DNA of 11,638 nucleotides from NCBI GenBank assembly GCA_002440805.1, contig DJVD01000276.1, positions 1-11,638 of the forward strand. Direction: 5' to 3'. This document shows positions 1-5,664 of this stretch, in pieces. A model generated the notes under the pieces. It was not told where the DNA came from, made no database searches, and worked only from the letters and a program-made list of their open reading frames with translations. Each line of letters begins with the position of its first letter. The first letter of the stretch is position 1. Origin of the DNA: Chloroflexi bacterium UBA6265. Its GTDB lineage: Bacteria; Chloroflexota; Chloroflexia; Thermomicrobiales; UBA6265. The position numbers were made by a program, and so were the translations under genes.

Positions 1-51
1 CCCGCCACCGTAGGATGCGCCAACTGTAGTTGCGTACCTATGAGGGCCACC

Positions 52-648
52 ATGCCGCGTCCCCGCCTTATCGTTGTAGCTGGCCCGCCGGCAGCGGGAA
101 AATCGACCAGTGCCCCGCTGCTGGCGCACGCCCTGGGAATGCCGTGGTTCTCGACCGACGCCATCAAGGAGCGCCTGGCCGATGCAATTGGTTTCGATGC
201 CCTGGCCTATGCCGATGCACTGGGAACCGCAGCGCTGTTGGAAGTCATCGCGATCGCGCGGGAACTCCTCACCAGTGGCAACGATGTGATGATCGAGGGC
301 TACATCCCCCACGGATCAAACGAGGCGTTGCTGCTGCCGCTGGTAGCGATCTCCGACGCGGCGCTGCTGCACCTGCGCGCCGATGACCTGACGCTGAAAG
401 ATCGCTACGAAAACCGGGCATTGCAACCCGATCGCCACTGGATTCATGGCGATCTTGCCAAAATCGGCACCCTGTTGCCGGAGTTGCCGGCCGAGATGGC
501 AGCCCCGCTGGAGCTTGGAATTTCTCGCATTTTCATCGATACAACTGCAGGTCTGACCCGGCTGGATGAAACTATCGTCCTGGTGAACATCGCTTTGCGT
601 GAGCCGGCTCCCCACGATTACCGCCTCGATATCCCCATGCCCACCTAA
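52..648 (+). CDS. P-loop kinase, AAA_33/zeta-toxin-like (first of tandem pair)
   Basis: This is a small soluble nucleotide-binding protein of about 198 residues. A Walker A motif (GPPAAGKST) sits about 11 residues from the start, after a hydrophobic beta strand (LIVVA). It is followed by a TDAIKERLADA segment typical of AAA_33-type phosphotransferases, where the Asp usually lies at the acceptor site, and by an RADD...RYENR segment that resembles the lid arginines of small kinases. The family includes gluconate, shikimate and chloramphenicol kinases and zeta toxins, so the substrate cannot be told from sequence. I prefer ATG 52 over the in-frame ATG at 40 because GAGGG (42-46) lies 5 nt upstream of it, and because the neighbouring paralogue also starts shortly before its P-loop. 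It is followed 63 nt later by that paralogue on the same strand. No epsilon-type antitoxin is visible beside it, which argues against a classical zeta toxin. Confidence 0.85.
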   Translation: MPRPRLIVVAGPPAAGKSTSAPLLAHALGMPWFSTDAIKERLADAIGFDALAYADALGTAALLEVIAIARELLTSGNDVMIEGYIPHGSNEALLLPLVAISDAALLHLRADDLTLKDRYENRALQPDRHWIHGDLAKIGTLLPELPAEMAAPLELGISRIFIDTTAGLTRLDETIVLVNIALREPAPHDYRLDIPMPT

Positions 649-711
649 ACACCACGCCTGCCTCGGCGATGTATGGTTGACACGCACGCGCTGCCCTGGA
701 AACGAGGATCT

Positions 712-1272
712 ATGACCGCCGGCAAACCCCAACTGATCATCATTTCCGGCCCGCCGGGTGCGGGCAAGAGCACGCTCGCGCGTCCACTGGCCCGCAGGCT
801 GCACCTGCCGCTGTTCGAAAAAGACGCGATTAAGGAACGATTTGCCGATGCGCTGGGCGAACACAGTTTGGGAATCTCAGGTCAATTGGGCCTCGCCGCC
901 ACCAGGCAGATCTTCGCGATCGCGGCGGAAATGCTGCGCGCCGGCGATGGCCTGATCATCGAAAGCTTCTTCCACAAGGGATTGGCGGAAGCCGATTTCG
1001 CGCCGCTGTTGCCGCTCTCGGATGCAACCCTGATCCATGTGCGGGCAGACGACGCGGTGCTCCTCTCACGCTATGAACGGCGGATGGCTGATCCGGAGCG
1101 CCATCCAATCCATCATGACGGTAATCGTCTGGGAGACCTTCGCCATTACCTCGCCGAGGGCGTGGCCGAGCCACTCGATTTGGATATCCGCCGCATCATC
1201 ATCGATACCACCTATGGCCCGATCGATGCCGAAGAAGTGGCCTTCATGGTGAACGAAACCGACGACGAGTAG
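712..1272 (+). CDS. P-loop kinase, AAA_33/zeta-toxin-like (second of tandem pair)
   Basis: This 186-residue paralogue of the preceding gene shares its main blocks in the same order: Walker A GPPGAGKST, KDAIKERFADALG, PLSDATLIHVRADD, RYERRMADPERHPIHHD and a C-terminal IRRIIIDTTYGP strand. The first gene reads TDAIKERLADAIG, AISDAALLHLRADD, RYENRALQPDRHWIHGD and ISRIFIDTTAGL at these points. The protein is predicted cytosolic and ATP- or GTP-dependent, with an unknown acceptor. ATG 712 is preferred to the in-frame ATG at 673 because GAGGA ends 3 nt upstream (a short spacing) and because it puts the P-loop at the same distance from the N-terminus as in the paralogue. The extra 13 residues from 673 have no counterpart. 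The last 61 nt overlap a small minus-strand reading frame. The pair probably arose by tandem duplication and has since diverged considerably. Confidence 0.85.
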   Translation: MTAGKPQLIIISGPPGAGKSTLARPLARRLHLPLFEKDAIKERFADALGEHSLGISGQLGLAATRQIFAIAAEMLRAGDGLIIESFFHKGLAEADFAPLLPLSDATLIHVRADDAVLLSRYERRMADPERHPIHHDGNRLGDLRHYLAEGVAEPLDLDIRRIIIDTTYGPIDAEEVAFMVNETDDE

Positions 1273-1490
1273 CCGTCGGCAGGTTGGTGACCCCCTAAAT
1301 CCACATCACTGCCGTGGCGCAGTTCCCAAAGGCCGATCACCGATTCATCGGCCGCAATTCTCTGTCCGCGTTGCTCTCTGGTCAGGTCCAGCTGCTTCGC
1401 CGCCCCACCCCGGTTGCGCCCTGCGCAACCGGGCTCGGCAGCCGGATCTTCCTGTATGCGCTCGAGATTGATTTCCAGGACAAATTTCAT
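1212..1490 (-). CDS. Small hypothetical protein, possibly frame-shifted at its 3' end
   Basis: A reading frame of up to 92 residues begins MKFVLEINLERIQEDPAAE. It has a strong AAGGAG (complement of 1498-1503) 7 nt before ATG 1490; an adjacent ATG at 1493 is only 4 nt away and less likely. The first 65 or so residues look protein-like, with a beta-strand start, then GGAAKQLDLTREQRG and SVIGLWELR. The tail (GSDVDLGGHQPADGYSSSV...) is low in hydrophobic order and runs 61 nt into the opposite strand of the kinase gene. Both other frames reach a stop soon after the LWELR stretch, so the natural stop may have been lost by an indel. Residues 20-28 are encoded by a perfect 11-bp inverted repeat. I do not recognise the family with certainty. 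The start and first half are well supported; the end is doubtful. Confidence 0.5.
   Translation of the reverse strand: MKFVLEINLERIQEDPAAEPGCAGRNRGGAAKQLDLTREQRGQRIAADESVIGLWELRHGSDVDLGGHQPADGYSSSVSFTMKATSSASIGP
1409..1433. repeat. Perfect 11-bp inverted repeat with 3-nt loop
   Basis: CCCGGTTGCGC (1409-1419) and GCGCAACCGGG (1423-1433) are exact reverse complements around CCT. No T-run follows on either strand, so it is not a standard intrinsic terminator. It lies inside the small minus-strand gene, where it encodes PGCAGRNRG. It could be a protein-coding coincidence, a template-switch mutation, or an RNA hairpin affecting that gene's message. Confidence 0.8.
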
Positions 1491-1542
1491 CATGACTCTC
1501 CTTCGCTCTGGGGTAGCACCCCGGCATGGCCTGCACTCAGGG

Positions 1543-1548
1543 TAGAAT
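1543..1548 (+). promoter_or_regulatory. Candidate -10 box for the GH3 gene
   Basis: TAGAAT matches the sigma-70 -10 consensus at 5 of 6 positions and lies about 37 nt before the TTG start of the GH3 gene, in the 92-nt region between divergent genes. I see no good -35 box at 16-18 nt upstream, so this is tentative. Confidence 0.25.
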
Positions 1549-1585
1549 TGATGCCGGGAACCCGCCTATTAATCTGGAGGACACC

Positions 1586-3100
1586 TTGACGCATCTGCCA
1601 TCCCTTGTGGGTCAATCACTCATGTTTCGCTTCCTCGGGCCGGAACTTACGGTAGCCGACCGCAAAGCGTTCAATGCTATCCGCCCGGCTGGCGTCCTCT
1701 TTTTCGGCGATAACCTCATCAGCCGCGAGCAAATCCAGGGACTAACCCGGCAACTCCAGGCCGCCGCCCGGGACGAGGGCATGCCGCCCTTGCTGATTGC
1801 CGCCGATCAGGAGGGTGGGATTGTGACCCGGCTGCCGGCCGACATGATCACTGTCCCGAGCGCGATGGGTCTTGGCTTTTTGGCGACCGAATCCATCAGG
1901 GAGTCGGCGCGAATCAATGCCCGGCAACTGCGCGAGGTGGGCATCAATATGAACTATGCCCCTACGGCCGATATCAACAACAATCCCCACAATCCGGTCA
2001 TTCGCACCCGTTCGTTTGGCGAAACCGCCGAGGTCGTGAGCAACGCCGTTGTCGCGACCATCGCCGGACATCTCGAGGAAGGTGTGGTCCCCACCGTCAA
2101 GCACTTCCCCGGCCATGGTAATACCCATGTGGATAGCCACCACGGTCTGCCGGTGATCGATTCTTCGCTGGACGAGCTCCGGCAGATGGAACTGGTCCCG
2201 TTCGTGGCGGCGATCGCGGCCAACGTGCCGGCAGTGATGACGGCCCACATCCTCTTCCCCGCCCTCGATGACCGTCCAGCCACGCTCAGCAACCGCATTC
2301 TCACCGGACTCCTGCGCGAGGAACTCGGATTCGATGGCCTGATCGTTACGGATTCGATGAGCATGGAGGCAATCGCCCGCGATTGGGGGTTGGAGGAAGC
2401 CGCGATTCTCGCCAAGCAGGCGGGTGTGGACCTGCTGGAAAGTAGCGAGGGACCTGAGTCAATGCTGGCGCGTCATGCAGCGTTGATGGCGGCGGTGGAG
2501 AACGGTCGGCTGGACATTTCTGTCTTCACCGCCACCGCAGAGCGCGTTGATACCCTGCGCCAGCGCTTCGACATCGGCGAAGCCTTGCCCGGGGAGTCGG
2601 ACGTTGAACGGATCCGCGAAACGGCGCAGGCCCTTGCGAAACGCACCATCCGCACGGCCTCGGGCGCGGCAGTGCCTGTTATCCCGAATGAACCCGATAC
2701 CGTCATCGTCGCCTTTGCGCGATTGCGAAACCTGGAAGTGGTGGATCGGTTCGATCTGCCCTCCGTCATGGAGCAATCCCTTCGCACGCATCTACCAGCG
2801 GCGACAGTGATCACGATCAGTGGGGAGCATACGGTGGAGGAATGCGACGCGGCGCTGGCCACCGTCGCCGAAGCCAACACGCTGGTGGTGGCCACGCGCG
2901 ATGCGATTCAGCACACCTACCAGCAGGACATTGGCGCCCGGCTGATGGCAGCCGCCCCGGCCACTGCCACACGCATCCACGTGAACCTGCGCGGTCCGTA
3001 TGATGCCGGCTTGCTCGGGAACGTTGATGAAACGGTGTTCACCTATGGCGATGCGGTAGTCAGCCTGCGTGCGCTCGCGTCAGCCCTCGCTGGTGCCTGA
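1586..3100 (+). CDS. nagZ: Glycoside hydrolase family 3 beta-N-acetylhexosaminidase (NagZ-like)
   Basis: This 504-residue cytosolic enzyme is predicted to remove terminal beta-linked GlcNAc from peptidoglycan fragments during wall recycling. The N-terminal TIM barrel carries the hallmark motifs in order: ADQEGG around residues 73-78, KHFPGHG from Lys172, the DSH catalytic dyad motif at 183-185 (general acid/base His185), and VTDSMSM with the nucleophile Asp256. The conserved KH(F/S)PGHG...DSH signature is what separates NagZ-type GH3 enzymes from beta-glucosidases. The last 130 or so residues form a second alpha/beta domain, as in the longer Bacillus-type enzymes. There is no signal peptide. 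I chose TTG 1586 because CTGGAGG (1574-1580) lies 5 nt upstream and the protein then starts just before the first barrel strand; an in-frame ATG at 1526 has no such site. The 3' end overlaps the convergent regulator gene by 21 nt. The family call is firm; the exact glycan specificity is inferred. Confidence 0.93.
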   Translation: MTHLPSLVGQSLMFRFLGPELTVADRKAFNAIRPAGVLFFGDNLISREQIQGLTRQLQAAARDEGMPPLLIAADQEGGIVTRLPADMITVPSAMGLGFLATESIRESARINARQLREVGINMNYAPTADINNNPHNPVIRTRSFGETAEVVSNAVVATIAGHLEEGVVPTVKHFPGHGNTHVDSHHGLPVIDSSLDELRQMELVPFVAAIAANVPAVMTAHILFPALDDRPATLSNRILTGLLREELGFDGLIVTDSMSMEAIARDWGLEEAAILAKQAGVDLLESSEGPESMLARHAALMAAVENGRLDISVFTATAERVDTLRQRFDIGEALPGESDVERIRETAQALAKRTIRTASGAAVPVIPNEPDTVIVAFARLRNLEVVDRFDLPSVMEQSLRTHLPAATVITISGEHTVEECDAALATVAEANTLVVATRDAIQHTYQQDIGARLMAAAPATATRIHVNLRGPYDAGLLGNVDETVFTYGDAVVSLRALASALAGA

Positions 3101-3994
3101 AACGGCTTCGCTCATCAGGAGATCGGTGGTCTCAGCGTAGGGAAGCATTCCCTGCACACTGACGTTGGGCGCATCGAACTTCGGTAAATACGTTGACCCA
3201 AGGCCACCTATCACCAACCGTTGGTGGGGCTCAAGGATGGAAACGAGATCATTGAACCAGGCCACCGCCTTGCCGGGTGGGCGAACTGTCAGGGAAATAA
3301 GAATGCTATCCGGCCGCAACCGCGTAATCGCATCGCGCACGAATTCCCCATCGACCTGGGCGCCGATAAAGTGCACTGCCGCTCCCCGCTCGGTCAGCAG
3401 CGCTGCCAGCATCCGCAGCGGCATATCATGGCGCTCCCATGGAGGGCAGGCGGCGACAATCACCGGCTTGCCAGCGACATTCTCTGGCCGCACGGTCACC
3501 CGGGAAAAGAACATCACCAATCGCTCATCCAGCTCCAGCTGCACATCCACCGGAATCAGGTGATTGCCGCGGTCATCGCCGAGGTTACGCAATACCGGCG
3601 TCAGCACATCGTTGCAGATGGTGAGCATCGGTGTTCCCGCCTGGTACACATCGTTGAGGAGCTCCATGGCGCTGTCTAAATCGTTGGCCGACAGGAGCAA
3701 CGATGTCATTTCCGCCACCACGCCAGAGATCTGATCAAGGTGCGGTGCGCGTTCAAGCCGCATGCGGATTTCCTTTAAGGGAATGCGCTCCGCCTGCCAC
3801 TGCTTGATGCGCCGGGCTCGCTCCATATCCGCCGGGCCATACAACCGGTGCCCGCCTGGCTTGCGCTGGGGCGATAACAAGCCTTCCCGCTCCAGGAAGC
3901 GTAGCGACGACACCGAGACATCCGGGAACTCCCTGGAGAGGATGGTTGCCGCCTGGCCGATGGTGATCATCTCCGGCGAATTGTCGCTGCTCAT
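3080..3994 (-). CDS. MerR-family regulator with cobalamin-binding-like domain (CarH/LitR-like)
   Basis: This 304-residue transcription factor has three parts: a MerR winged helix-turn-helix (about 9-80; FLEREGLLSPQRKPGGHRLY), a helical bundle (about 88-165) and a Rossmann-like B12-binding domain (about 176-292; VIVAACPP, then GAQVDG, ILISLTV and VIGGLGS). In CarH/LitR these parts bind operator DNA, cap the cobalamin, and hold it through an E-x-H-x-x-G histidine. Here E187-x-H189 is present, but the following Gly is Pro. The bundle shows DDRGNHLI and QLELDER where CarH proteins usually have a conserved Trp and a Glu-His pair, so a light-sensing AdoCbl site looks degraded. Whether it still binds B12 is open. 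ATG 3994 fits the domain start and has AAGGA about 10 nt upstream; a longer frame from 4126 would read through the promoter region. The gene diverges from the DUF378/DUF4397 operon, its likely target. Confidence 0.9.
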   Translation of the reverse strand: MSSDNSPEMITIGQAATILSREFPDVSVSSLRFLEREGLLSPQRKPGGHRLYGPADMERARRIKQWQAERIPLKEIRMRLERAPHLDQISGVVAEMTSLLLSANDLDSAMELLNDVYQAGTPMLTICNDVLTPVLRNLGDDRGNHLIPVDVQLELDERLVMFFSRVTVRPENVAGKPVIVAACPPWERHDMPLRMLAALLTERGAAVHFIGAQVDGEFVRDAITRLRPDSILISLTVRPPGKAVAWFNDLVSILEPHQRLVIGGLGSTYLPKFDAPNVSVQGMLPYAETTDLLMSEAVSGTSEG

Positions 3995-4042
3995 GGCGTG
4001 TGTTTCCTTATGACTGCGGCAGAAATCTCTACCTTGCATCGA

Positions 4043-4055
4043 AGTATAGCTATAC
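4043..4055 (-). promoter_or_regulatory. Palindrome overlapping a candidate -10 box of the B12-type MerR gene
   Basis: GTATAGCTATAC (4044-4055) is a perfect 12-bp palindrome. On the minus strand it overlaps TATACT (complement of 4043-4048), a 5-of-6 match to the -10 consensus, which would start transcription about 40 nt before the regulator's ATG at 3994. The -35 is weak. An operator over its own -10 would suggest autorepression, as is known for CarH-type proteins. Confidence 0.45.
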
Positions 4056-4058
4056 CCC

Positions 4059-4087
4059 TTGCACATTGCATATGGCCATGATACAGT
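4059..4087 (+). promoter_or_regulatory. Candidate promoter of the DUF378/DUF4397 operon
   Basis: TTGCAC (4059-4064) and TACAGT (4082-4087) are separated by 17 nt and point towards the DUF378 gene, leaving a leader of about 45 nt. The -10 has the key T, A and final T; the -35 keeps only TTG. It lies between the two palindromes of this divergent region, which fits repression by the neighbouring regulator. Confidence 0.4.
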
Positions 4088-4095
4088 ATTTCTAT

Positions 4096-4105
4096 ACCTA
4101 TAGGT
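4096..4105. promoter_or_regulatory. Second palindrome in the divergent promoter region
   Basis: ACCTATAGGT is a perfect 10-bp palindrome just downstream of the candidate plus-strand -10 box. The 6-mer TATACC occurs both here (4093-4098) and at the first palindrome (4051-4056), so the two may be sites for the same dimeric protein. The nearby ATAC-A-GTAT (4081-4089) is also symmetric. Binding by the adjacent MerR protein is inference from position. Confidence 0.4.
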
Positions 4106-4140
4106 TAGGTTTAGATATTGGTTCAAAAGGAGTAGGAATC

Positions 4141-4356
4141 ATGCCAAAGTCACTCAACGGTCTCACCCTTCTGCTGGTCATCGTCGGTGCCCTCAACTGG
4201 CTGCTCGTCGGCGCATTCGAGTTCGATCTCGTCGCCGCTATCACCGGTAATGATTTTGGTGAGGTCAATGCCCTCTCCCGCATCATCTACATCCTCGTCG
4301 GCGTTTCGGGCCTGGCCCAGATTGCCAACCTGATGGCCATCCTGAACAAGGAGTAA
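4141..4356 (+). CDS. DUF378 small membrane protein
   Basis: This 71-residue protein matches the DUF378 family in length and pattern: an N-terminal membrane helix (about 7-27, LNGLTLLLVIVGALNWLLVGAF) with the typical GALNWLLVG core, a short loop with FDLVAAI, and a second helix (about 46-67, LSRIIYILVGVSGLAQIANLM) with the typical IYxLVGxSGL. The function of DUF378 is not known. ATG 4141 has AAGGAG 8 nt upstream; a longer frame from 4000 would cross the regulatory palindromes and is not credible. It is the first gene of a probable two-gene operon with the secreted DUF4397 protein 34 nt downstream, and it diverges from the B12-type MerR regulator. Confidence 0.9.
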   Translation: MPKSLNGLTLLLVIVGALNWLLVGAFEFDLVAAITGNDFGEVNALSRIIYILVGVSGLAQIANLMAILNKE

Positions 4357-4390
4357 TCAGCAGATCGGTCTGCAAGAAAAGGAGAAAGCA

Positions 4391-5149
4391 GTGAAGAACA
4401 TTCTCGGAACTCCTCGGATCGTCAAACTCGTACTCGCGCTTATGTTCATGCTCATGCCGCTGTCGGCCCAGGCCGTAGCCGCGCAAGATGCCACTCCCGA
4501 CGCCATGTCGGGTGTGGATTGCACAACAGTCCTTGGTGTTGGCGCTGAAGGCGATGCCTGCGTCAGTGTGGTGCACGCTTCCCCCGATGCACCCAATGTG
4601 GACATCTACGTCAATGGCGACGCCGCTGTGACCAACCTCGCCTTCGGCTGGTGGACCGAATGGGTCGCCCTGCCAGCTGGTGAACACCAGGTCCAGGTAA
4701 CTGCAACCGGCGCCGCCATCGATACAGCTGTGATCGATGCCACGCTCACCCTTGAAGCAGGCAAGGCCTACCAGGTTGCCGCCACCGGCTTCGTTGCCGA
4801 AATCGCGCCGCAGGTCTATGAAATCGATCTTTCCAACATGGCCGCCGATTCGGCTCGGGTACAGGTCATGCATGCCGTACCGGATGCCCCGGCTGTTGAT
4901 ATCGCCCTCACCGGCGGCGACGTCCTTATTTCCGACCTGGCCTTCGGTTCCGCCAGCGATTACCTGGAAGTTCCGGCCGGCAGCTACGACCTCGAAGTTC
5001 GTGTTGCTGGAACCACCGATGTGGCCCTGCCACTGCCGGGTGTCGCCCTTGAAGGCAACATGCTCTACGACGTCATCGCCGTAGGCACGCTTGCCGATGG
5101 CACGCTGAATGTGCTCGTTATCCCGTCCATGACCAGCCACGGAGAGTAA
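4391..5149 (+). CDS. Secreted DUF4397 domain protein (two repeats)
   Basis: This is a 252-residue exported protein. Residues 1-31 form a signal peptide: MKN, a basic stretch, a hydrophobic core LVLALMFMLMPL, then AQAVAAQ with a plausible cleavage near residue 31. Two DUF4397-type beta-rich repeats follow. Repeat 1 (about 58-140) begins VSVVHASPDAPNVDIYVNG, with LAFG and LPAGEHQVQV; repeat 2 (about 156-246) begins VQVMHAVPDAPAVDIALTG, with LAFG and VPAGSYDLEV. HASPDAP...VD is the family signature. The fold is immunoglobulin-like in many members, but the role is unknown; extracellular or cell-surface adhesion or structure is a guess. Cys44 and Cys57 could form a disulfide. No lipobox, LPxTG motif or C-terminal anchor is visible. 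The start is GTG at 4391, with GGAG 7 nt upstream. A terminator follows the gene. Confidence 0.88.
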   Translation: MKNILGTPRIVKLVLALMFMLMPLSAQAVAAQDATPDAMSGVDCTTVLGVGAEGDACVSVVHASPDAPNVDIYVNGDAAVTNLAFGWWTEWVALPAGEHQVQVTATGAAIDTAVIDATLTLEAGKAYQVAATGFVAEIAPQVYEIDLSNMAADSARVQVMHAVPDAPAVDIALTGGDVLISDLAFGSASDYLEVPAGSYDLEVRVAGTTDVALPLPGVALEGNMLYDVIAVGTLADGTLNVLVIPSMTSHGE

Positions 5150-5187
5150 CTCCCTCCTCTGATACGCTCCCAACTGGGATATGGCAC

Positions 5188-5228
5188 CGCAAACCCCGAG
5201 TCAGATGACACGGGGTTTGCGCGTTTTT
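5188..5228 (+). terminator. Intrinsic terminator after the DUF378/DUF4397 operon
   Basis: CGCAAACCCCG (5188-5198) pairs perfectly with CGGGGTTTGCG (5211-5221) to give an 11-bp stem with a 12-nt loop. TTTTT (5224-5228) follows two bases later. The T-run is only on the plus-strand side, so it ends the DUF4397 transcript, with the convergent tipA-like gene ending just beyond at 5245. Confidence 0.85.
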
Positions 5229-5244
5229 CTGGCTTATGGCCGTC

Positions 5245-5664
5245 TTACGGGCGAGAAAGGTGCTTTTGGACGTAGATCTCCAGCGCATCGCGGACAAGGG
5301 TTGCGCCCGTTGCCCCACCATAGTTGGCGGCGAAACGCGGGTCGTTCACGTACATCTCTGCCAAACCGAGCACGTACTGCCAGAACCCGGCCTGATCCAC
5401 CTGGTTGGGAACCGTGCGTAACCACTCAACGTGTTGGCCTGCAAGATCCTGAGCCGTATCGCTTTCGGGGGAGGCGCCAGCTTCGGCGGCTGCCTGCCAA
5501 TCGTGATTCAGCGCAGCCACGCGATGCTGGAATTCGCGCTTGTCATCGGTGCTCATGGCGTTCCACCATGCATCCGACTGGGCGTAAGCGTCCTTGCCCC
5601 ATCGCTGCTCCACTTCATCCTTGTACTGTTCGTGTTGAAAGCCATCAAACATATCGTTGGCCAT
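5245..5664 (-). CDS. Probable internal-start TipAS-like short form of the tipA homologue
   Basis: Inside the tipA-like gene, Met116 (ATG at 5664-5662) is preceded by a strong GGAGG (complement of 5672-5676) with ideal 7-nt spacing. Translation from it would give a 139-residue protein (MANDMFDGFQHEQYK...) that is exactly the drug-binding domain without the DNA-binding part. In Streptomyces lividans, tipA is known to produce full-length TipAL and an abundant in-frame TipAS of 144 residues in this way. The Shine-Dalgarno sequence is seen directly; dual translation here is inferred. Confidence 0.55.
   Translation of the reverse strand: MANDMFDGFQHEQYKDEVEQRWGKDAYAQSDAWWNAMSTDDKREFQHRVAALNHDWQAAAEAGASPESDTAQDLAGQHVEWLRTVPNQVDQAGFWQYVLGLAEMYVNDPRFAANYGGATGATLVRDALEIYVQKHLSRP

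Noticed and set aside
21..32. CAACT-GT-AGTTG inverted repeat near the window start
   Set aside because: The arms are only 5 bp with a 2-nt gap and no supporting promoter element; too weak to call an operator.
677..682. TTGACA, a perfect -35 hexamer, before the second kinase gene
   Set aside because: No acceptable -10 box lies 16-19 nt downstream; the sequence there is part of the ribosome binding region.
673..711. Upstream ATG giving a 13-residue longer second kinase
   Set aside because: The extra residues have no counterpart in the paralogue, and ATG 712 has a better ribosome binding site and places the P-loop at the usual distance.
52..1272. Zeta-epsilon toxin-antitoxin system
   Set aside because: The kinases share the zeta-type P-loop fold, but no small antitoxin gene lies upstream or downstream; the minus-strand small gene is convergent, not co-transcribed.
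3995..4126. Longer reading frame for the B12-type regulator
   Set aside because: It would translate through the AT-rich promoter palindromes and adds no recognisable domain; ATG 3994 starts just before the MerR helix-turn-helix.
4283..5173. Long open frame of 296 codons on the minus strand opposite the DUF4397 gene
   Set aside because: It mirrors the codon structure of the DUF4397 gene, is rich in Gly and His with no domain pattern, and the plus-strand gene has a clear signal peptide, repeats and terminator.
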